Of a stretch of 64,000 nt of DNA, positions 29,668 to 38,155 are shown piece after piece. Both the position numbers and the translations under genes were made by a program. The notes under the pieces were generated by a model that saw only the letters and a program-made list of their open reading frames with translations, was not told where the DNA came from and made no database searches. The stretch's first letter is position 1; each line of letters opens with the position of its first letter. Source of the DNA: Virgisporangium aurantiacum (GTDB lineage: Bacteria; Actinomycetota; Actinomycetes; Mycobacteriales; Micromonosporaceae). Location of the stretch: positions 186,001 to 250,000 of the forward strand of contig NZ_BOPG01000034.1 of NCBI RefSeq assembly GCF_016863635.1, given 5' to 3'.

Positions 29668-30816
29668 TTACTTGACTTCCTGGTCAGCCACGATCTGGCC
29701 ACCCTTGACCACGTAGGCCCAGATCACCAGGTTCGACGCGGTGATCTCACCCTTGTCGTCGAACTTGATCCGCTTGGTCACGCCGTCCTTGTCGTAGGCG
29801 GAGACGAAGTCGAGGATGTCCTTACGGGTGTTCTTGCCGGCCTTGAAGGCGTCGAGGAAGATCGTCGTCGCGTCCCAGCCCTCGGCCGCGTAGACACCGG
29901 GAGCGGCGCCGTACTTGGCCTTGAAGTCCGACTGGAACGAACCCTTCGACTTGTCACCCGGGAGGCAGGGGCAGGTCACGACCGCGCCCTCGGACTCCGA
30001 GGCACCGGCACCGGTCGGGAACGCCGGGTCGTTGATGCCGTCGCCACCGATGAACTTGGCGGTGACGCCCGCAGCGCGGAGCTGCTTCAGGAACGGCGCG
30101 GCCTCGTTGGTGTAGCCGCCGTAGAACACGGCGTCGGCACCCGAGTTCTTCACCTTGCCGACGGTGCTGGAGAAGTTGGTCTGCTTCTCCTGGACCTTGT
30201 CGGACCCGATCGGGGTACCGATGGTGCTGCTCACCTTCGCCGCGAGCGCGGCGCCGTAGGCGGTGCCGTCGTCGACGACGAAGATCTTGGTGGACTTCCA
30301 GACGTCCTTCATGTACTTGGCCGCCGCCGGGCCCTGCGAGTCGTCGTTACCGACGACCCGGTGGAAGACCTTCCAGCCCTTGGTCGACAGGTCTGTCGCG
30401 GTGGCCGAGGGGGCCACCATGGCGAGGCCCGCCTGCTCGTACGTGGGCGCGGTCGCCCGGGTCTCACCCGAGAAGTGACCGCCGATCACGCCGAGGAAGG
30501 ACTGGTCGCCGGCCACCTGGCTGGCAACCGGGGTGGCCTTCGCGGGGTCACCCTCCGTGTCGAACTCGACCAGTTCGACCTTGCAGTCCGAGTTGGCGGC
30601 GTTGAACTTCTCGACGGCCAGCTTCGCCGCGTCACGCGACGGCAGGACCAGGCCGGAGTTACCACCACTAAAAGCACCGAAGATGGCGAGCTTGCCACCA
30701 CATTTTTCACCACTGCCGGAACCGGAGTCCGAACCCGAGTCCTGGCATGCGGCCGCAGCAACGGCCAGCACTGCAACCAGCGCCACGCCGCCGAGCGTGC
30801 GTAGATTTCGCCTCAC
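29668..30816 (-). CDS. livK: branched-chain amino-acid-binding lipoprotein LivK
   Basis: The 382-residue extracellular substrate-binding lipoprotein. It has a signal peptide with lipobox VAAAAC (Cys24), a Ser/Gly linker, then a Leu/Ile/Val-binding fold (GKLAIFGAFSGGNSG at the start, GVIGGHFSGETRATAPTYEQAGLAMVAPSATATDL, FYGGYTNEAAPFLKQLRAAG). First gene and probably the most expressed of the livK-H-M-G-F operon. GTG 30816 is used; a GGAGGG site lies about nine bases upstream. The upstream 250 bases must hold the promoter, but I cannot fix it. Confidence 0.94.
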   Translation of the reverse strand: MRRNLRTLGGVALVAVLAVAAAACQDSGSDSGSGSGEKCGGKLAIFGAFSGGNSGLVLPSRDAAKLAVEKFNAANSDCKVELVEFDTEGDPAKATPVASQVAGDQSFLGVIGGHFSGETRATAPTYEQAGLAMVAPSATATDLSTKGWKVFHRVVGNDDSQGPAAAKYMKDVWKSTKIFVVDDGTAYGAALAAKVSSTIGTPIGSDKVQEKQTNFSSTVGKVKNSGADAVFYGGYTNEAAPFLKQLRAAGVTAKFIGGDGINDPAFPTGAGASESEGAVVTCPCLPGDKSKGSFQSDFKAKYGAAPGVYAAEGWDATTIFLDAFKAGKNTRKDILDFVSAYDKDGVTKRIKFDDKGEITASNLVIWAYVVKGGQIVADQEVK

Positions 30817-31044
30817 GGCTCCTTGCCCTCCTCCAAGTGCAGGCGACGCTTAAGGCGGCACGGCGCACCTCGTTGTAGAAGTGCGCAGTCCGTCCCACCG
30901 GGTGAGAACCACCCGCCTGCGTAGCGGTCCGCGGGCCGGACAGTACCCGAGCAGAGAACCTGCCAATAGCACCGGACCCTAGGCAAAGACCAAACTGTTA
31001 CGTGCAGTCGATCCGGACCGCGCCCAGCAACATCGCCGTTACCT

Positions 31045-31065
31045 TTCCCCTCTTCGACCGGGGAA
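31045..31065 (-). terminator. possible weak terminator after the propeller lipoprotein gene
   Basis: Six-bp arms TTCCCC (31045-31050) and GGGGAA (31060-31065) with a nine-base loop, just past the stop at 31068. On the minus strand it is followed by purines, not a U-run, so function is uncertain. Confidence 0.3.
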
Positions 31066-31067
31066 GA

Positions 31068-32285
31068 TCACCCGCTACTATCCGCTGCCCACACCCGGCC
31101 GGCGGCGGCGTCGTCGGACAGGTAGAGCCAGTGCCCGTCGGCCCAGGCCACGGCGGCGGCCGAGTCGGACGCCGCGGCCTGTTCGGCCGGCTGCGGCGCC
31201 CGCGTCCAGGTGCGGCCGAGATCACGGGACGCCCACAGCTGGTACTGCTGCCCGTCGCTGACGGTCGCCAGCAGGACGCCGTTTCCCGCCAGGTTTCCCG
31301 CGGCGTTTCCCGCGGCGAGCGACAGCACGACGGCCGGCCGCGCGGCGCCACCGCCGGACGGGGTGGGCGGGCGGGTGTTACCGAACGCGCCGAGCGCCTC
31401 CCACGCCTCTCCCCCGGCCGGCCGGCGCCAGGCGCCGAACGTTCCACCGCGGAGGCCCACCGCGACGAGATCCTCACCCGAACCGACGACCCGCTGCAGT
31501 TCCTCGTAGTCGTTCGAGCCGGGCAGGACGGTACGGGTCCAGGCCGCGCCGTCGGTCGACGTCCACACGACCGGGTCGCGGTCGCCACGGCCCGCCTGGG
31601 TGCCGCCGCCGACCACCACCCAGCCGTTTGCGGTGCCGACCACGTCGGACGCCGCGCCGTCGAGGCCGGGGTCGCTCGCCAGCGGCGTGACGTTCTCGTG
31701 GATCTCGAACGCGGCGCCGTCGGCCGACGTCCAGACGGCCGCGCCGGTGACCCGGTTGCCGGTGATCATGAAGCCGGTGGGCCCGGCGCCCATCCGGGCC
31801 ACGTTGACCGCGTCGCCGCCCCCGTACAGGGTGAACGCGGCGGGGATCTCGGACAGGGTGCCGTCGGCACCGAGCCGCCAGGTGCTCACGCGGGGATTGC
31901 CGTGGACCCCGCCGAACCGCGCGCCGACCGCGGCCAGGCCGCCGGTCTTACAGGCCAGCGTGTAGAAGATGTTCTGCTTGCCGTAGAAGGAGATGGGTGC
32001 CAGCGGCAACGGCGTCCAGGTGCGCGCGTCGGTGGACGTCCACATCGCCGGCCGGGTGTCGCCGGTCGGGGTGGCGACCCCGCCGCCGAGGTACCACTTC
32101 CCGTCGCAGGCCGTGGCGGCCCGCACCACGATGCGTCCCGGGTCGCCCGGCGGAACCGGCACGGATACCTGCTGCCAGTTTAAATGCGGTGGATCGGGCG
32201 ATTTGGTGGGCGTCTCATCGCCTTTTGATGTGCAAGCGGCCGCGAGGGCCGCGACCACGCCGACCACCGCGAGCGCGAAACGCAT
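31068..32285 (-). CDS. secreted lipoprotein with Asp-box (sialidase/BNR-like) repeats
   Basis: A 405-residue predicted lipoprotein: signal peptide with lipobox LAAAC (Cys18), then a repeated pattern TSTDARTWTPL, TSADGAAFEI, TSTDGAAWTRT, ASRDLGRTWTRA. These are Asp-box turns of a beta-propeller, as in sialidases and photosystem assembly factors. No sialidase catalytic Arg triad or Tyr is evident, so binding is likelier than catalysis. A small repeat AGNAAGNLAGNG reflects a short tandem DNA repeat. Its function is unknown and it stands alone between livK and pdtaR. Confidence 0.8.
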   Translation of the reverse strand: MRFALAVVGVVAALAAACTSKGDETPTKSPDPPHLNWQQVSVPVPPGDPGRIVVRAATACDGKWYLGGGVATPTGDTRPAMWTSTDARTWTPLPLAPISFYGKQNIFYTLACKTGGLAAVGARFGGVHGNPRVSTWRLGADGTLSEIPAAFTLYGGGDAVNVARMGAGPTGFMITGNRVTGAAVWTSADGAAFEIHENVTPLASDPGLDGAASDVVGTANGWVVVGGGTQAGRGDRDPVVWTSTDGAAWTRTVLPGSNDYEELQRVVGSGEDLVAVGLRGGTFGAWRRPAGGEAWEALGAFGNTRPPTPSGGGAARPAVVLSLAAGNAAGNLAGNGVLLATVSDGQQYQLWASRDLGRTWTRAPQPAEQAAASDSAAAVAWADGHWLYLSDDAAAGRVWAADSSG

Positions 32286-32338
32286 GCCGGGAGTCTAGGC
32301 GGCGTCTCGTGGGGCAGCCGTCCCTTGAAGGCCGTCCG

Positions 32339-32956
32339 TTACGAATTGGCCTCGGGTTCGGCGGCCGTCTCGGCGATGATGCGGTCGGCGACGTCGCGCA
32401 TGGTCATCCGGTGGTCCATTGCGGTGCGCTGGATCCAGCGGAAGGCCTGCGGCTCGGTCATGGAATAGGTGGTCATGAGCGCGCCCTTGGCCCGCTCGAC
32501 CAACTTCCGGGTCTCGAGACGGTCGGCCAGGCTGGCGACCTCCGACTCGAGGGCTGTCATTTCGGCGAACCGGGCCGCGGCGATCTCGATCGCCGGCACC
32601 AGGTCACTCTTCTGGAAGGGCTTGACCAGGTAGGCCATGGCGCCGGCAGCCCGGGCCCGTTCGACCAGGTCACGCTGGCTGAACGCGGTGAGGATCACGA
32701 CCGGCGCCAGGCGCGAGCCGGCGATGTTCTCGGCCGCGGTGAGGCCGTCCATGATCGGCATCTTGATGTCGAGGATCACCAGGTCGGGCCGCAACTGCTC
32801 GGCCAGCCGGAGCGCCGCCTCCCCGTCACCGGCCTCGCCGACGACGTCGTAGCCCTCCTCGATCAGCATCTCCCGCAGGTCGAGGCGGATGAGCGCTTCG
32901 TCTTCGGCGATCAGTACCCGCCGGCGCGTCGGCGCCGCCTCCCGCCCATCGGTCAC
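32339..32956 (-). CDS. pdtaR: ANTAR-domain response regulator PdtaR
   Basis: A 205-residue response regulator. The receiver domain has the acidic pocket EDE, phosphoacceptor in DLVILDIKMPIMDG, conserved T in ILTAFS and K in VKPFQKSDL. The C-terminal ANTAR domain (ETRKLVERAKGALMTTYSMTEPQAFRWIQRTAMDHRMTMRDVA) binds paired hairpins in nascent RNA to prevent termination. It matches M. tuberculosis Rv1626 (PdtaR) in domain order and in lying near polA/rpsA. GTG 32956 has a G-rich ribosome site nine bases upstream. Its sensor kinase PdtaS is not in the window. Confidence 0.93.
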   Translation of the reverse strand: MTDGREAAPTRRRVLIAEDEALIRLDLREMLIEEGYDVVGEAGDGEAALRLAEQLRPDLVILDIKMPIMDGLTAAENIAGSRLAPVVILTAFSQRDLVERARAAGAMAYLVKPFQKSDLVPAIEIAAARFAEMTALESEVASLADRLETRKLVERAKGALMTTYSMTEPQAFRWIQRTAMDHRMTMRDVADRIIAETAAEPEANS

Positions 32957-33037
32957 GCCCGACTACCCCCCTCGCTCCACGGACGGGATCTCGTTTCCGT
33001 CGCGATCAGAGTAGTCGGTATCCTGTTGGGCGGACCG

Positions 33038-33111
33038 GTCCCCGTATCCCAACCGGCAGAGGAACGGAGCTCAAACCTCCGACAGTGTGGGTTCGAATCC
33101 CACCGGGGGCA
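33038..33111 (+). tRNA. tRNA-Leu (CAA anticodon), short variable loop
   Basis: A 74-base cloverleaf. Acceptor GTCCCCG (33038-33044) pairs with CGGGGGC (33104-33110) with one G-U. The D arm is TCC/GGA with the GG of the loop. The anticodon arm is CGGAG-CTCAAAC-CTCCG (33065-33081), anticodon CAA at 33072-33074. The variable loop is only five bases (33082-33086). The T arm GTGGG-TTCGAAT-CCCAC is perfect. Discriminator A73 is 33111. CCA is not encoded. The anticodon reads UUG (Leu), but a five-base variable loop is class I, unlike normal class II leucine tRNAs. TATCCT at 33019-33024 could be its -10. Confidence 0.88.
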
Positions 33112-33125
33112 CTGAACAGACCCGT

Positions 33126-33280
33126 ACTTGATCATCTTCTGTGGTGATCCGCCCGATTGCGGCGGTCAGGGTCGGTTCGATGTCCAGTGTCCGGTTGCCC
33201 GGGCGGCCGGCGATGTCGGTGTTGATCTCGGCCAGTCGTTCTGGAATCGAGATCTTGTTTGCACTCCTCGCCGCGTGCAT
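33126..33280 (-). pseudogene. possible coding relic beside the tRNA (minus strand)
   Basis: On the minus strand this stretch reads RLAEINTDIAGRPGNRTLD then IEPTLTAAIGRITTEDDQ with strongly G/C-biased third codon positions (most codons end in C or G), unlike the other frames. It then runs into the antisense of the tRNA. I recognise no family. It may be the remains of a gene, for example from an element inserted at the tRNA, or chance. Confidence 0.22.
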
Positions 33281-33292
33281 CTGAGGAGTGCG

Positions 33293-33781
33293 GTGGACGG
33301 ATGGCGGCGCCCGTACCGGTCGGGCCTGGGTCGATGGATCGTGGCCCTGTGGGAGGGCGCCGCGATGGTGTTTCTCCATCGGACCTCGGCCGAGCTGTTC
33401 CATCTCGATGGCCGGCCGGCCGACATCCTCGCCGTTGTGCTCGGGGCCTTCTGGGTCGCGCTGTGCGTCCGGTTGGCCCGGATGGGTGTGTTCGTCGGCG
33501 GCGGCGGGATTCAGATCCGTGGCCTGGTGACCCGTCGGACCATTCCCTGGCGGGCGATCGAGCGGATCACCGTGCAGCACGTCAGCCAACGGGTACTCGG
33601 GCTCACCATCCCGGCCGGACGCGCTGCCGTCATCGAGCTCCGCGACGGCGGACACATCGACTCGACGCTCTCGACCGAGGGCGTCGACTTCAAGTTCAGC
33701 CCGAAGCGGTTCGTCCAGGCGTGCACCCAGCTCCGGGCCGAGCACGCCTCCGCGCGGCAACTCACGACGAACCCCACCTGA
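33293..33781 (+). CDS. membrane-anchored PH-like domain protein
   Basis: A 162-residue protein with one clear hydrophobic helix (ADILAVVLGAFWVALCVRLA) then a beta-rich domain: GVFVGGGGIQIRGLVTRRTIPWRAIERITVQ, the classic strand order of bacterial PH domains found in small actinobacterial membrane proteins. The C-terminal part ends in KFSPKRFVQACTQLRAEH. Function is unknown. GTG 33293 is chosen for GAGGAG four bases upstream; GTG 33275 is an in-frame alternative. It precedes the helicase on the same strand by 63 bp. Confidence 0.65.
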   Translation: MDGWRRPYRSGLGRWIVALWEGAAMVFLHRTSAELFHLDGRPADILAVVLGAFWVALCVRLARMGVFVGGGGIQIRGLVTRRTIPWRAIERITVQHVSQRVLGLTIPAGRAAVIELRDGGHIDSTLSTEGVDFKFSPKRFVQACTQLRAEHASARQLTTNPT

Positions 33782-33844
33782 CGCCGACCCGCGTCGACGG
33801 CGGGGAGCCTAGGCTGGCCGGGACTTCGAACTCTAGGGGGTCGG

Positions 33845-35959
33845 GTGGACGGCACGGCGGCCGAGATCGCGGCGGAGCAGGCGTACTTCGACCTGGCCGC
33901 CGAGTTCCGGGGCAAGAAGCTCGCGGGGCTCGATGATCTCGCCACGGCGGGGGCCAACCCCGGTGCGGCGGCGCGGATCAAACGGTATGCGAACGCCGCT
34001 CGGGAAGCGCTGCAGGGTGCCGATCAGGCGGTGGCCTTCGGACGGATCGACGGACGGTTCGGCCTGCTGTACATCGGTCGGCAACTGATCAACGGCACCG
34101 AGGACGATCCGCTGGTGGTGAGCTGGCACGCACCGGCGGCGGCCGCCTACTTCGAGGCGAGCCATGCCGACACCAAGGGCGTGGACCGTAAGCGGGTCTT
34201 CGAGTGTGACGGCAACACCATCGTCAACCTGACCGACGTCGTGTTCGCCGACGTTGCCGAGGCCGTCGACACGCACCTGCTCGCCGAGTTGGCCCGAGGC
34301 CGGACCGGTCGCCTACGCGACATCGTCGCGACGCTGCAGGCCGCCCAGTACGCGCTGGTCCGCGCTCCGGCCGATCGGCTGCTGGTGATCGAGGGTGGGC
34401 CGGGTACCGGAAAGACCGCTGTCGCACTGCACCGGGTGTCCTGGCTGCTCTACCACCACCGGGACACGATCCGGGCCACCGATGTGCTGGTCGTCGGGCC
34501 TCATCCGACGTTCATGCACTACATCGGCCTGGTCCTGCCGGGGCTGGGCAGCACCGAGGTGGTCATGCGCGACATCGGACGGTTGGCGCCCGAGGTGACG
34601 CGCGGCCGGGTCGAGCCGGTCGAGGTCGCCACCATCAAGGGGCAGGCGCGGATGGCCGGTCTGCTGGCGCGCGCCCTGGACGCGCGGATCGGCGTCCCCG
34701 AACCGGCCGAGCGACTCATGATCGGGAGCCGGTTCTACACACTGCCGCATGCCGAGGTCGCGGCCGCGATCGAGGTGGGTCGGTCGGCCGACCTTCCCTA
34801 CACCGGTCGACGGGAGGTGTTCCGGGATCGGATCGATCGGCTCGTCTCCGACCTGGCCGGTGCCGCGTCGGCCGGACGGCAGCCCGTGGCCGACCTGGTC
34901 GAGCGGCTGTGGCCGCGGCTGTCGGCGGCCGGATTCCTGCGCGATCTGTTCGGTTCGCTCCGCCGGCTGCGGGCGGCCGCCGGCGCGGACTTCACCGCCG
35001 CGGAGATCGCGTTGCTGCACCGTCGTGCCGCGGACCGGCTCACCGAGGAGGTGTGGTCGGCCGCGGACCTGCCGCTGCTCGACGAGGCCGGTGACCTCAT
35101 CGACGGGGACGTTCACCGGTATGCGCACATCGTGGTCGACGAGGCACAGGACCTGTCACCGATGCAGCTTCGCAGCGTGGCGCGCCGGTCGGCCACCGGG
35201 GCGCTGACGATCGTGGGTGACATCGCCCAGTCGACCGGACCGTGGGCGCGCGACACGTGGGACGAGGTCGTCGAACATCTGCCCACCGCGTCCGGCGTGG
35301 AGAAGGTTCCGTTGCGGTACGGATACCGGGTCCCCCGGCAGGTGTACGAGATGGCGGCCCGGCTGCTGCCCGTCGCCGCGCCGGCCGTGGCACCCGTGGA
35401 GGTGATCCGCGACGGACCGCAGCCACCGACCGTCCACCAGGTGGGTCTCGCGGGGCGGGCGGGCCGCACCGTCACCGTCGCGATCGAGCATGCCGCCGGA
35501 GGTCGCTTCGTCGGCATCGTCTGCCCACCCCGGTGCCGGCGCGAGACGGAGGCGGCCCTGGCCGCCAACGGCGCCACCTGGAGCAGCGCCGAGCGCGGCG
35601 AACTGGGCACCGCGATCAACCTCGTCAGCCCCGAGGAGGCCAAGGGCCTGGAGTTCGACGCGGTCGTCGTGGTGGAACCCGAGCAGATCGTCGCCGACTA
35701 CGAACGTGGCCACCGCATGCTCTACGTCGCGCTCACCCGCACCACGGCGTATCTGGACATCGTGTGTGTCGGTGATCCGCTGCCGCTGTCGCTGCCGGCC
35801 ACGCCGAAGGCCCCGGCCGGCGACGACCCCGGCGGCTTCAGCGCCCGGCAGGCGCAGCACCTCGCGGAGCACCTTGCCGGGCAACTGCGTGCGGCGGCAC
35901 CGGAAACGGAGTGGCAGGCGGTCCTGCGGCGCGTCGGAGAGCTGCTCGACCCGTCGTGA
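33845..35959 (+). CDS. HelD/HelR-like RNA polymerase-associated ATPase (SF1 helicase fold)
   Basis: A 704-residue UvrD/Rep-like ATPase. The N-terminal third has the HelD signature RFGLLYIGRQLI ... PLVVSWHAPAAAAYFEA ... GVDRKRVFE; Walker A GGPGTGKT is at about 184-191; Walker B is VVDEAQDLSPMQLR near 430; then VGDIAQST and the motif V-VI region NLVSPEEAKGLEFDAVVVVEP ... LYVALTRTT. HelD/HelR proteins pry stalled or rifampicin-bound RNA polymerase off DNA and can confer rifampicin tolerance. GTG 33845 has AGGGGG just upstream. A DNA-repair helicase role is less likely because of the N-terminal signature. Confidence 0.85.
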   Translation: MDGTAAEIAAEQAYFDLAAEFRGKKLAGLDDLATAGANPGAAARIKRYANAAREALQGADQAVAFGRIDGRFGLLYIGRQLINGTEDDPLVVSWHAPAAAAYFEASHADTKGVDRKRVFECDGNTIVNLTDVVFADVAEAVDTHLLAELARGRTGRLRDIVATLQAAQYALVRAPADRLLVIEGGPGTGKTAVALHRVSWLLYHHRDTIRATDVLVVGPHPTFMHYIGLVLPGLGSTEVVMRDIGRLAPEVTRGRVEPVEVATIKGQARMAGLLARALDARIGVPEPAERLMIGSRFYTLPHAEVAAAIEVGRSADLPYTGRREVFRDRIDRLVSDLAGAASAGRQPVADLVERLWPRLSAAGFLRDLFGSLRRLRAAAGADFTAAEIALLHRRAADRLTEEVWSAADLPLLDEAGDLIDGDVHRYAHIVVDEAQDLSPMQLRSVARRSATGALTIVGDIAQSTGPWARDTWDEVVEHLPTASGVEKVPLRYGYRVPRQVYEMAARLLPVAAPAVAPVEVIRDGPQPPTVHQVGLAGRAGRTVTVAIEHAAGGRFVGIVCPPRCRRETEAALAANGATWSSAERGELGTAINLVSPEEAKGLEFDAVVVVEPEQIVADYERGHRMLYVALTRTTAYLDIVCVGDPLPLSLPATPKAPAGDDPGGFSARQAQHLAEHLAGQLRAAAPETEWQAVLRRVGELLDPS

Positions 35960-35960
35960 G

Positions 35961-36371
35961 TCAGAACCGCGCCGGTGCCGGCCGGCTGATCGTCTCGGAG
36001 GTGAGCCGCCGGCCCACCGTCCACTGCACGATCTGACGGATCACCTCGCCCTTCACCGCCTTGCCGGGTACGGAGATCCCGAGTTCCTTCGCGAGCGCCC
36101 TCAGCTGGACAACCGTCAACTTCAGATCGTCGACGTATCGCTCGGCGCCGACCGTGTCACCGATGGCCACCAGTTCGTCGCGGACCTTCTCCGGCGTCAC
36201 CGACAGCGGTTTGGCCGCCGGCCGCCGGGCCGCGGGACGACTGCCCTTGGCGACGACCTGGAGCTTCGCCGTGCCGGCGATCAGGTCGTCGAGCTGGTCG
36301 GCCGGGAGGGTTCTGAGAAACTCCGATACCCGGAGCAGCACCGCGTGGGTACGGTCGACGGGGTTGGTCAC
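35961..36371 (-). CDS. small protein with Rho_N/SAP-like C-terminal domain, paired with ParA
   Basis: A 136-residue protein. The first half is helical (AVLLRVSEFLRTLPADQLDDLIAGTAKL) with a basic linker (SRPAARRPAAKP). The second half ends DLKLTVVQLRALAKELG then ISVPGKAVKGEVIRQIV, the helix-turn-helix-like pattern of Rho N-terminal/SAP domains that bind nucleic acid. GGGAG lies five bases before GTG 36371; a TTG one codon upstream is an alternative. It starts nine bases after the ParA stop, so the two are co-expressed. It may load or localise the ParA ATPase (inference). Confidence 0.75.
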   Translation of the reverse strand: MTNPVDRTHAVLLRVSEFLRTLPADQLDDLIAGTAKLQVVAKGSRPAARRPAAKPLSVTPEKVRDELVAIGDTVGAERYVDDLKLTVVQLRALAKELGISVPGKAVKGEVIRQIVQWTVGRRLTSETISRPAPARF

Positions 36372-36380
36372 CAACGCTCC

Positions 36381-37316
36381 CTAGATTCTGATCTTGGCGA
36401 GCAGCTCGACGCCGAGCTGCTGAAGCTCGTACCGGACCGCATCGTTCGCCGTGGGCGAGAGCACCGCGGGGATGCCCCCCTCGCCGGCGTTGCCGAACGT
36501 GGTCTTGTTCTCCCGCACGGTCTGCCGGAAGACCGGCACCTCGATCTGTTCGCCGAGCCGGAGGTAGTTCTTCTGTACGTTGATCGGGCCGGCGCTGGCG
36601 TACTGGACCATGGTGTAGACGATACCGAGGATCCGCGGGTCGATCCGCAGGTCACCGGGCGGCGCCACCCGGTTGTACTCGTGCACCAGTTCGGACAGCT
36701 TCTTGCGCAGGAAGTCGATGCCCAGCGTCGAGATGTAGTCCGGCTTGGCCGGAACCACAAGGTAGTCGCTGGCGACGATCCCGGCCCGGGTCACCATGGT
36801 GAAGTTGGGTGCGCAGTCGATCAGCACCAGGTCGTACTCCGCGAACGGTTCCTCGGCGAGCGCCTCGGCCAGTGACCGGTGCAGCTCCAGATAACGCGGG
36901 CTGCCGTGCTGGAAGCGGGATCCGCCGAGCTCGGCCGCGAAGTCCAGATCCACGTCGATCAGGCCCAGGTGCGAGGCGACCAGGTCGAGCCGTCCCTTGC
37001 CGTTGCCCGCGATCACCGCGTTGACCGCGGGTGGCGTCGACACGAACTTCGACAACGGCTCGGCCGATTCCGGCGAGAGCACGCCGCCGAACCACTGCAG
37101 AATGGTGCGCTCGTCGGCCAGTTCCCGTTCCCACACGACGGGGTCGTACAGGGAGAAGGTCAGGCTGGCCTGCGGATCCAGATCGATCAGCAATATCGTC
37201 TTCCCGCGGTAGGCCAGTTCCGCACCGATGTTGGCGGCCAGCGTCGTCTTTCCCACGCCGCCCTTGTAGTTGATCACGGTGACGACGGTTCTGTCCGGCT
37301 GCCCGCTCCCGACCAT
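36381..37316 (-). CDS. ParA family ATPase (orphan)
   Basis: A 311-residue deviant Walker A ATPase: YKGGVGKTT at 17-25, DLDPQASLTFSL, then Walker B LVLIDCAPNFTMVTRAGI and PAKPDYISTLGIDFL. These proteins form dynamic filaments or gradients that position plasmids, chromosomes or protein complexes. It is about the size of chromosomal ParA/Soj, but there is no ParB and no parS-like repeat nearby, so it is an orphan; the partner is more likely the Rho_N-like protein encoded next. ATG 37316 fits the family start. A cluster-positioning role (as McdA, MipZ) is an alternative. Confidence 0.9.
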   Translation of the reverse strand: MVGSGQPDRTVVTVINYKGGVGKTTLAANIGAELAYRGKTILLIDLDPQASLTFSLYDPVVWERELADERTILQWFGGVLSPESAEPLSKFVSTPPAVNAVIAGNGKGRLDLVASHLGLIDVDLDFAAELGGSRFQHGSPRYLELHRSLAEALAEEPFAEYDLVLIDCAPNFTMVTRAGIVASDYLVVPAKPDYISTLGIDFLRKKLSELVHEYNRVAPPGDLRIDPRILGIVYTMVQYASAGPINVQKNYLRLGEQIEVPVFRQTVRENKTTFGNAGEGGIPAVLSPTANDAVRYELQQLGVELLAKIRI

Positions 37317-37497
37317 GTCAGTAGCATGCCACCCGCCCCGTCGTGTCCGGTGCTGTCCGGCGCTGTCCGGTGTGCGCGGCCTCCGCGCCCCGCTGACCTG
37401 CGCCGCACCGGCCCCGAACCGGCCGGTGTCCGGATTCGGGCCGCGGGCGACGGTCCGCTGAAACCCTGGCCGCATCCGACGACCAGGGAGGGAACAG

Positions 37498-38052
37498 ATG
37501 AAAGCGTTGACGACCCGGAGGCTGGCGGCCGCGCTGCTGGCGATGGCATGCGCGGCGACCGGTGTGGTCGTGTCCGCCGGGCCGGCCCGGGCGGAGTGGC
37601 CCTTCGTCCACATCCAGAACTACAACGGCGGCAAGTGCCTCCAGCCCACGTCCGCCGTGCCGAACGCGCTGGTCGTCCAGCGCTCCTGCGACGGCACGAG
37701 CTGGTTGCAGCAATGGGACGCCACGCAACCGATCGCCGGCTCGTCGGACTTCGTGCTGCGCAATCGCGCGTACCCGGACCTGTGCCTCGACATCGCGGCG
37801 AACAGTATGGAGGAGGTCGTGGACGGCGTGCCGCTGCAGGTGTTCTGGTGCGACCCGGTGACGTGGCCCGGCGAACGGTGGCCCCGGGCGGGGCGGGTCC
37901 GCGTCCCGGACTACTACCAGTTCTACAGCCGGATCGCCACGTCCCTGTGCATCGACGTCCGCAACAACTCGACGTCCAACGGCGCGCAGGTCATCTTGAG
38001 CTCATGCTGGGTCGGCGACGTCTCGCAGGCGTGGCGGTTCAGAATCTTCTGA
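37498..38052 (+). CDS. secreted ricin-type beta-trefoil lectin
   Basis: A 184-residue secreted protein. A Sec signal peptide with basic start and cleavage after PARA (about residue 32) is followed by three beta-trefoil repeats, each with paired Cys and a closing QxW or similar: GGKCLQPTSAVPNALVV/SCDGTSWLQQW, YPDLCLDIAA/FWCDP, and SLCIDVRNNSTSNGAQV/SSCWVGDVSQAWRF. It would bind galactose- or xylan-type sugars outside the cell. It has no attached catalytic domain. GGAGGG lies seven bases before ATG 37498. Divergent from parA across 181 bp. Confidence 0.88.
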   Translation: MKALTTRRLAAALLAMACAATGVVVSAGPARAEWPFVHIQNYNGGKCLQPTSAVPNALVVQRSCDGTSWLQQWDATQPIAGSSDFVLRNRAYPDLCLDIAANSMEEVVDGVPLQVFWCDPVTWPGERWPRAGRVRVPDYYQFYSRIATSLCIDVRNNSTSNGAQVILSSCWVGDVSQAWRFRIF

Positions 38053-38155
38053 CAGACGGAGCGGCTGTCGGACGGGCGTCCGGCAGCCGCTCCGCCCGCG
38101 TCGATTGCGTGACACCCTGACAGTGCCGCCTCGTCGTCACGGTAGGAGGCCGACC

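Noticed and set aside
32953..33135. Minus-strand frame with WDSNPHCRRFELRSS and a neighbouring frame with VGFEPTL
   Set aside because: These phrases are well-known artefacts from translating tRNA genes backwards; the tRNA at 33038-33111 explains them.
33781..33845. Rifamycin-associated inverted repeat upstream of the HelD-like gene
   Set aside because: I looked for a matching dyad and did not see one.
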